Part shown: positions 33,519-38,575 of the stretch, in pieces
Numbering within the stretch: the stretch's first letter is position 1
Layout: each line of letters starts with the position of its first letter
Source of the DNA: Solimonas sp.
Lineage (GTDB): Bacteria > Pseudomonadota > Gammaproteobacteria > Nevskiales > Nevskiaceae
Reading direction: 5' to 3'
DNA: 38,575 nt
NCBI GenBank assembly: GCA_030149365.1
Contig: JASBRP010000047.1
Span: 1-38,575 of the forward strand
Program-made: the position numbers and the translations under genes
Notes under the pieces: generated by a model
Database searches by the model: none
Told to the model about the DNA's origin: nothing
Seen by the model: only the letters and a program-made list of their open reading frames with translations

Positions 33519-34901
33519 TCAGGTACCACCGCGGCGACGCACGCCGTCGGTGGTGAACTCGCCCGGCAGCGGCTGCCGGTGATTGAACTGGTTCGAGGTG
33601 GGCTCCTCGCTGGTGATGTTCTCGGCGCTGTAGGCCCGCGACACCAGGTCGTGGTAGAAGCTGGCGTTGAGGTAGTAGAACTTGCCGTCGTAGGCGTAAG
33701 CCGCGCAGTTCTCCACCACGCGCCAGAGTTCGCCGCGCGTGTCGTAGTTATCGGCCAGCAGCACCTGCCAGCTGTCTTCCTCCACGTAGAGCCGGCGCTT
33801 GCCATAGATGTGGCGGCTGCCCTTCTTCAGCGTGCCCTCCACCACCCAGACCCGGCGCAGCTCGTAGCGGATGTAGTCCGGCTTCGGGTGGCCGGTGGTG
33901 GAGACCAGGTCCTTGTACTTGGTCGAGGGGTCCTCGAGCCGGTTGGTGTGGAACGGCACGTAGACCTCGCGGCGATCCACCAGCTTCCAGTCGTAGCGCT
34001 CCGGCGAGCCGTTGAAGCCGTTCTGCTCGTCCACCGTGCGCGGGCCGGAATCCATGGGGAAGTCGAAGCCCACGTCCGGCGACTTGCGCAGGCGGCGCGT
34101 ACCGGGGTCGTACTGCCAGGCCTGGCGCGGCGCACCGAAGTAGTCGAGCGTATTGGCCGTGAACGACATCTTGCCGTTGGTGCGTGGCGGCGCCTTCTGG
34201 ATGGTGATGCTCATCGACTGGATGTCGGTGTCCTTCCAGCCGGCGCGGTCGTCGCCCTTCAGGTAGGGGTTGTAGACCGACAGCGTGGTGCGCGACCAGC
34301 TGATGCTGCCATTGGGCTGCACGTAGGCCCCGACGTTGGGGGCGTCGTAGATCCAGGGCCCCACCAGCGTGATGACGTTGTAGACCACCTCCAGCCCGGA
34401 CTTCGGGATCGGGAAGGCCGGGCCACCATAGGCGCCCGTCACGGTCAGCCCGTTGTTGCCGAGCTGCGCGCTGGTGGCATTGAGCTTGACGTTCTGTGCC
34501 ACCAGGTCGGTGTTGCGGAAATCGCGATGCGTCGGATAGACGATGATCTTGAAGGTATCCGGGTACTTCTTCAGCAGTGCCTTCTGGCCCTCGCCCAGCC
34601 GGGCCGCATACTGCGCCATGTTGGCGGCCGTGATGGTGAACAGCGGCTTTTCGCCGGCGTAGGGATCGGCGTTGCGCTTGCCGTCGTACTTCACGTGATC
34701 GGGCGCGCCCAGCCACTTGCCGCTCCAAGCCGGGATGCTGCCGTCGGCATTGCCGGCCACTTCGGCGCCCGTCGGCGTCAGCGTGGTACCCAGGGCCTTG
34801 GCCTCGTCGGCGCTGACCGCGGCGTTGGCGGTGGCCATGAAGAAGGCGGGAATCGCGGCAGCGGCGAGAGTCCGGAGCCGGATGCGTTTGCTGCTGGTCA
34901 T
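33519..34901 (-). CDS. DUF1329 family exported protein
   Basis: 460 residues. The signal peptide has lysine and arginine residues, a hydrophobic core and a likely cut after ATANA (about 27), so the protein is periplasmic or associated with the outer membrane. Family features are ALGTTLTPTGAEVAGNADGSIPAWSGKW, the DFRNTD and YNPYLKG segments, and RRVWVVEGTLKKGSRHIYGKRRLYVEEDSW near the C-terminus. DUF1329 genes usually accompany DUF1302 genes and, as I recall, have a LolA/LolB-like fold; the function is not established. GAGGAG lies 7 bases before the ATG. It follows the DUF1302 gene by 11 bases. Confidence 0.93.
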   Translation of the reverse strand: MTSSKRIRLRTLAAAAIPAFFMATANAAVSADEAKALGTTLTPTGAEVAGNADGSIPAWSGKWLGAPDHVKYDGKRNADPYAGEKPLFTITAANMAQYAARLGEGQKALLKKYPDTFKIIVYPTHRDFRNTDLVAQNVKLNATSAQLGNNGLTVTGAYGGPAFPIPKSGLEVVYNVITLVGPWIYDAPNVGAYVQPNGSISWSRTTLSVYNPYLKGDDRAGWKDTDIQSMSITIQKAPPRTNGKMSFTANTLDYFGAPRQAWQYDPGTRRLRKSPDVGFDFPMDSGPRTVDEQNGFNGSPERYDWKLVDRREVYVPFHTNRLEDPSTKYKDLVSTTGHPKPDYIRYELRRVWVVEGTLKKGSRHIYGKRRLYVEEDSWQVLLADNYDTRGELWRVVENCAAYAYDGKFYYLNASFYHDLVSRAYSAENITSEEPTSNQFNHRQPLPGEFTTDGVRRRGGT

Positions 34902-34912
34902 GTCGTCGCTCC

Positions 34913-36493
34913 TCAGAAGCTGTACTTGATGCTGAACGCGGCGTTGCTGCGATCGGCCAGGGGATGCCGCGTGGGGCTCGCGCCGCCGGCGTAGCCGTTG
35001 TAGGCCAGTCCGATTTCGAGATTGCCCAGATACTTGAAGGTGGGGCCGAAGCTGTAGCGGATGTCGCCCTTGCCGGTGAAGCTGCCCAGGGCGCCGGCCA
35101 CCGGCGAGGTGCCGTCCAGGCCGTAGCCGTTGACCAGGATCCAGGTCAGGTCCCAGCCCGGCCAGACCTGCTGGTAGCCAGCCTGCAGCGACCATTGCAC
35201 CGCACCGGCATCGTGGTTGCCGGCCAGGTCGTCGATCGCCACCGGACCGCCAGCCGTGGGCACGATCAGCGCCTCGGTATCGGTCACGCGCAGGTAGGAA
35301 ATTTCGCCGAGCGCCACCAGCGTGTCCCAGTAGCGCGTCGGCAGGAAGATCTTCAGCAGGTTGAAGTTGCCCTGCACCACGCTGCCGCGGCCGGGGGTCG
35401 GGGAGCCGCCGACATTGATGGCCACGCCGGCGTCCTGCTTGTAGCTCACCTCGGCGCCGACGGCCGTGCCGAGCACCTCGGTGCTGAGCGAGGCCGAGGT
35501 CATCTTGATGGCATCGGTGTAGACCACCTGATAGCCGGTGGGCAGGCCGCCGGCGGTCAATACCTGTGCGCCGACCGGATTCTTGTCGTTGTAGCGCAGA
35601 TAATGGAGGCTGACCTCGGTTGCATCGCCGAGGCGATAGCGCGTGCCGATGCCCCATTGGCCCTTGTCGCCGGGCGTGTCGTCCGCGGCGCGCGGCAGCG
35701 CCAGGCCGAAGGCGGGAATCAGCAGACGGTCTCCGCCCGGACCGACCACGTCGGAGGAGCTGAAGAAGGCATCGGAGGGATTCAGTTCGGTACCTTTCCA
35801 CTGCCACTGCCAGTAGCCCATCAGGCTGAGGCGATCCGTGGCGCCCCATTGCATGAACAGTTGCCCGGTCGGCAGCAGGATTTCCTTGACCTCGGTCCCC
35901 GGCACGTTGGATTTGGTGGCATCGGCCGGCGCCTGCGCGCCGCTGGTATTAGGGAAGTAAAGGCTTTCGCCCCAGGACACCACCTGGTTGCCCGCGCGGA
36001 TATCGAGCGCCGTGTCGCCCAGCGGCACCGCGGCGAAGGCGTAGAGATCCAGCATGCGCGCACGTGCGCCGAGGCGATCGCGCGCCTGGTCCGAGAAGCG
36101 GTCGGAGCTGCCGCCACGGTTGAGCGTGGCCTGCGAATCGTTGTCACTGCTATGGAAGTAGACGTCGTCGTAGAAGGCGCTGCCGCGCGCCACGACGCCG
36201 ACCTGCCGGTAGCGGAAGGTGCCCTCGGCCAGCAGCGCGATGCGGTTGTTGATCAGCGAATTCTTGTCGAAAGCGCGATTGCCATCGTCGCCGTTGACGT
36301 TGGCCAACAGCTCGTCATCGGGGTCGTCGGTGCGCATCGCCAGGCTATAGGTCAGGTTGGCGGCGTAGTCCAGCGACATGCCGGAGCCCAGGTCCCGCGT
36401 ACCGGCCTGGGCCGGTGCCGCGGCCAGTGCCAGACCTGCCCCCAAGGTGACTGCCGTGCAGCTTCTCGAAAATGCCGTACTGGGCGGACGCAT
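34913..36493 (-). CDS. DUF1302 family outer-membrane protein
   Basis: 526 residues. The signal peptide ends at APAQA (about 30). The mature protein is rich in alternating aromatic and polar strands and ends with Phe (FSIKYSF), typical of an outer-membrane beta-barrel. YAANLTYSLAMRTDD, RAGNQVVSWGESLYFPNT and GATDRLSLMGYWQWQWKGTELNP are family hallmarks. DUF1302 proteins are often encoded with DUF1329 and are linked to uptake or export of hydrophobic compounds, but no substrate is proven here. A very strong ribosome site (GTAGGAGGAGA) precedes the ATG. It probably heads an operon with DUF1329. Confidence 0.94.
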   Translation of the reverse strand: MRPPSTAFSRSCTAVTLGAGLALAAAPAQAGTRDLGSGMSLDYAANLTYSLAMRTDDPDDELLANVNGDDGNRAFDKNSLINNRIALLAEGTFRYRQVGVVARGSAFYDDVYFHSSDNDSQATLNRGGSSDRFSDQARDRLGARARMLDLYAFAAVPLGDTALDIRAGNQVVSWGESLYFPNTSGAQAPADATKSNVPGTEVKEILLPTGQLFMQWGATDRLSLMGYWQWQWKGTELNPSDAFFSSSDVVGPGGDRLLIPAFGLALPRAADDTPGDKGQWGIGTRYRLGDATEVSLHYLRYNDKNPVGAQVLTAGGLPTGYQVVYTDAIKMTSASLSTEVLGTAVGAEVSYKQDAGVAINVGGSPTPGRGSVVQGNFNLLKIFLPTRYWDTLVALGEISYLRVTDTEALIVPTAGGPVAIDDLAGNHDAGAVQWSLQAGYQQVWPGWDLTWILVNGYGLDGTSPVAGALGSFTGKGDIRYSFGPTFKYLGNLEIGLAYNGYAGGASPTRHPLADRSNAAFSIKYSF

Positions 36494-36604
36494 GGTTTCT
36501 CCTCCTACGCCTCTGGTTCGTGTTGTCGGGTGGGTACATCCCTGCGCCTCGTGCGGGATGTCCTACCGTCGTTCCGAGCTTTCCCCATCGCAAAACGCAG
36601 GGGC

Positions 36605-36639
36605 TTGGCGAATCGGATCGGAATTGGCGAATCCGATCG
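36605..36639. promoter_or_regulatory. Tandem 16-bp direct repeats, candidate AraC-type operator
   Basis: TTGGCGAATCGGATCG (36605-36620) is repeated as TTGGCGAATCCGATCG (36624-36639), 15 of 16 identical and 19 bases apart. AraC/XylS activators bind such direct repeats spaced about two helical turns. The site is about 110-150 bp before the DUF1302 start. I see no convincing -10/-35 between, which fits an activator-dependent promoter. Confidence 0.6.
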
Positions 36640-36698
36640 ACGCGATTTCCGTTCCAGGCAAATGGGTGGGCGGCTGGATGTTCACGCTGCGGCGCAAC

Positions 36699-36725
36699 AA
36701 AAAAAGCCCCGCCGAAGCGGGGCTT
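36699..36725 (-). terminator. Rho-independent terminator of recJ
   Basis: On the minus strand AAGCCCCGC-TTCG-GCGGGGCTT is followed by seven T (plus-strand A-run 36699-36705). Its 9-bp stem lies 18 bases after the recJ stop. It insulates the DUF1302 promoter region from recJ. Confidence 0.9.
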
Positions 36726-36742
36726 GGAGACGGCGATGCCGC

Positions 36743-38446
36743 CTAGAGCGGCTGCAGATGCTCGATACGCAGGTCCAGGGATTCCGCGCCCTGCCAGCGG
36801 TTCACCGACATCGTGAACACCGCCTGCAGGCGGTTGCGCGGCGGTTGCAGACGCTCGCCGCCGTTGAAGTCCACGGCGGTCAGCGGCGCGCCACCGGCCG
36901 CGCTGCGCAGGCGGTACTTGGCGTGCTGGCCGTCGCTGCCGATCAGGCGTGCGTCGAGCACCTCGAAATGCCCCTCGAACATCGGCTCGGGGAAGCCCTG
37001 CCCCCAGGGGCCGGCGTGTTCCAGCTGCAGGGCCGTGGCCAGTTGCAGCTCCTCGGCCCGCAATTCGCCATCCGTTTCCAGCACGCGCTGCAGCTGCGCT
37101 TCGCTGAGCCATTCGCGGCAGATCGCGTCGAAGGCCTGGGCGAAGGCCGGCAGGTTGGCCTCCGGCAGGCTCAGGCCCGCCGCCATGGCGTGGCCACCGA
37201 AGCGCCCGATCAGGCCTGGCTGGCGCGCGTCGACCGCGGCCAGCGCGTCGCGCACGTGCAGTCCGTCGATCGACCGCGCCGAGCCCTTCAGCAGGCCCGG
37301 CTCCTGCGCACGCGCAAAGGCGATGGAAGGGCGGTGCAGGCGCTCCTTCAGCTTGGATGCCACCAGCCCGACGATGCCTTCGTGCCAGTCTTCCTCGAAC
37401 AGCACCACGCCGACGGACTCGTTGTCCTCGCTGAGCAGCAGGGCCTCCCCGCTCATCTGCGCCTGCAGTTCGCGGCGCTCGCGGTTGAAGCGGTCGAGCT
37501 GCGCCGCCAGGGCCTGGGCCTCTTCCTCGCTGTCCGCCAGCAGGCAGTCGATGCCGGTGCGGATGTCGTCCAGGCGCCCGGCGGCGTTGATGCGCGGGCC
37601 CAGGGCGAAGCCCAGGTCCGTGGAACCGACACGGGAGGGGTCGCGGCCTGCCAGCTTCAGCAGGGCCAGCAGGCCCGGACGGGCGCGACCGGCACGGATG
37701 CGGCGCAGGCCCTGCTCCACCAGGATGCGGTTGTTGTAGTCCAGGCGCGCCAGGTCGGCCACCGTGCCCAGCGCCACCAGGTCCAGCCACTCCGACAGGT
37801 TCGGCTCGGCCTGCCCCTCGAAGGCGCCGCGGCTGCGCAGCTCGGCGCGCAGGGCCAGCAGCAGGTAGAACATCACGCCGACTCCGGCCATGGCCTTGGA
37901 GGAGAAACCGCAGCCCGGCTGGTTGGGATTGACGATGGCGTCGGCCGTGGGCAGCTCAGGCCCTGGCAGGTGGTGGTCGGTCACCACCACGCTCAGGCCC
38001 AGCTCCTGGGCGTGGCTCACGCCGGCAATGCTGGCGATGCCGTTGTCCACCGTCACCAGCACGCCAGCGCCGGTCGCCGCCGCCAGCTCCGCCAGCTCCG
38101 GCGACAGGCCATAGCCCATGCGGAAGCGGTCTGGCACCACGTAATGCACCTCGGCCGCACCCAGGGCACGCAAGCCCAGCACCGCCAGCGCGGTGCCGGT
38201 GGCGCCGTCGGCGTCGTAGTCACCGGCGATGACGATGCCCTCGCCCGCTTCGATGGCGTCGGCCAGCAATGCCGCCGCCGGCTCGATGCCTAGCAGACCG
38301 GCGGGCGGCAACAGGTGCTTCAGCTCCAGGGAGAGTTGTGCGGCTGCCACGCCACGCGCCGCGTAGAGGCGGCGCAGCACCGGGTGCAGGGTTTCCGGGA
38401 AACCGCTGGCATCGGCGTCGGGACGAGGGCGGATCAGCAGGGTCAA
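36743..38446 (-). CDS. recJ: Single-stranded-DNA-specific exonuclease RecJ
   Basis: 567 residues, normal length. It is a 5'-3' exonuclease for recombination and mismatch repair. The DHH-domain motifs are AGDYDADGATGTA, VTVDNGIAS and VVTDHHLPG, with NPNQPGC next. The DHHA1 domain has RFGGHAMAAGLSL, and an OB-like C-terminal domain ends the protein. The start is TTG at 38446, preceded by GGGAGAG about 7 bases away; the next in-frame ATG is about 100 codons in and would remove the catalytic motifs. A terminator follows the stop. Confidence 0.96.
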   Translation of the reverse strand: MTLLIRPRPDADASGFPETLHPVLRRLYAARGVAAAQLSLELKHLLPPAGLLGIEPAAALLADAIEAGEGIVIAGDYDADGATGTALAVLGLRALGAAEVHYVVPDRFRMGYGLSPELAELAAATGAGVLVTVDNGIASIAGVSHAQELGLSVVVTDHHLPGPELPTADAIVNPNQPGCGFSSKAMAGVGVMFYLLLALRAELRSRGAFEGQAEPNLSEWLDLVALGTVADLARLDYNNRILVEQGLRRIRAGRARPGLLALLKLAGRDPSRVGSTDLGFALGPRINAAGRLDDIRTGIDCLLADSEEEAQALAAQLDRFNRERRELQAQMSGEALLLSEDNESVGVVLFEEDWHEGIVGLVASKLKERLHRPSIAFARAQEPGLLKGSARSIDGLHVRDALAAVDARQPGLIGRFGGHAMAAGLSLPEANLPAFAQAFDAICREWLSEAQLQRVLETDGELRAEELQLATALQLEHAGPWGQGFPEPMFEGHFEVLDARLIGSDGQHAKYRLRSAAGGAPLTAVDFNGGERLQPPRNRLQAVFTMSVNRWQGAESLDLRIEHLQPL

Positions 38447-38468
38447 ACAAGCTCTCCCGAATATGAAA

Positions 38469-38534
38469 GTGGGAGCGGGGTTAGCCGCGATATTTTGATG
38501 GAGCCGAAAAGATAGCGGCTAAAGCCGCGCCCAC
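38469..38534. repeat. REP-type hairpin upstream of recJ
   Basis: GTGGGAGCGGGGTTAGCCGC from 38469 pairs, with a few mismatches, with GCGGCTAAAGCCGCGCCCAC ending at 38534. Same GTGGGAGCGG end as the copies at 14757 and 23937. It lies between the stop of the previous minus-strand frame and recJ. Confidence 0.8.
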
Positions 38535-38548
38535 AAAAACAGAGGAAC

Positions 38549-38575
38549 TTAGGACCGACGGAGCAGCAGCGCCAT
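38549..38575 (-). CDS. Possible C-terminal end of a gene upstream of recJ
   Basis: The minus strand at the window edge reads MALLLRRS and then TAA (38551-38549). This could be the last eight codons of a gene extending beyond the window on the same strand as recJ. Too little is visible to identify it or to exclude chance. Confidence 0.3.
   Translation of the reverse strand: MALLLRRS

Noticed and set aside
34964..38293. 1109-codon plus-strand frame opposite DUF1302 and recJ
   Set aside because: It runs through two real genes and their intergenic terminator and promoter region; no recognisable domain.

Overview
The window is 38.6 kb of GC-rich, densely packed gammaproteobacterial chromosome. 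The gene complement (FabH2-type ketosynthase, a DUF1302/DUF1329 pair, a large SppA, an aspartyl-tRNA synthetase of the non-discriminating type, many c-di-GMP proteins, and abundant GTGGGAGCGG-type REP hairpins) suggests the Nevskiales/Solimonadaceae or a related Xanthomonadales/Pseudomonas-like lineage. That placement is an inference from gene types, not a search result. No phage, plasmid, CRISPR, rRNA or tRNA was seen.

Layout. 1-5287 (mostly minus strand): start of glyA, nadA, an Ig-like lipoprotein, aspS and an FmdB-type zinc-ribbon protein. 5373-8829 (minus): a three-gene signalling operon of a CheY/Rcp1-like regulator, a REC-GGDEF-EAL protein and a histidine kinase whose membrane domain looks like the copper/ethylene-binding domain of plant ETR1. 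8930-11712: EamA transporter, CinA-like protein, DJ-1/PfpI protein, grxD. 11912-14599 (plus): sodB, a 268-bp nested palindrome, argF, nadC. 14609-14826: three REP-type hairpins. 14835-19460 (minus): fabH2-like, sppA, alpha/beta hydrolase, murI. 19560-22975: a membrane-anchored hydrolase with two small partners, a small hydrolase, DUF3293 and a thioesterase. 23016-23921: lipoprotein glycerophosphodiesterase. 24151-29170 (plus): sufR-sufBCDS. 29257-32412: a large Cache-PAS-degenerate GGDEF/EAL membrane protein. 32588-36493: AraC regulator convergent with DUF1329 and DUF1302. 36743-38446: recJ, then the tail of one more gene.

How the genes work together. NadA and NadC are two steps of NAD synthesis, and NadA needs a 4Fe-4S cluster; SUF, GrxD and Fe-SOD cover Fe-S assembly and oxidative defence. 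The most unusual content is the ETR1-like kinase operon, which plausibly couples a small hydrophobic or copper-dependent ligand to c-di-GMP output. Next is the palindromic element lying between the sodB stop codon and its terminator, so that it would be transcribed as a structured 3' region. Third is a near-perfect tandem 16-bp repeat upstream of the DUF1302/DUF1329 pair, a candidate operator for the neighbouring AraC regulator.
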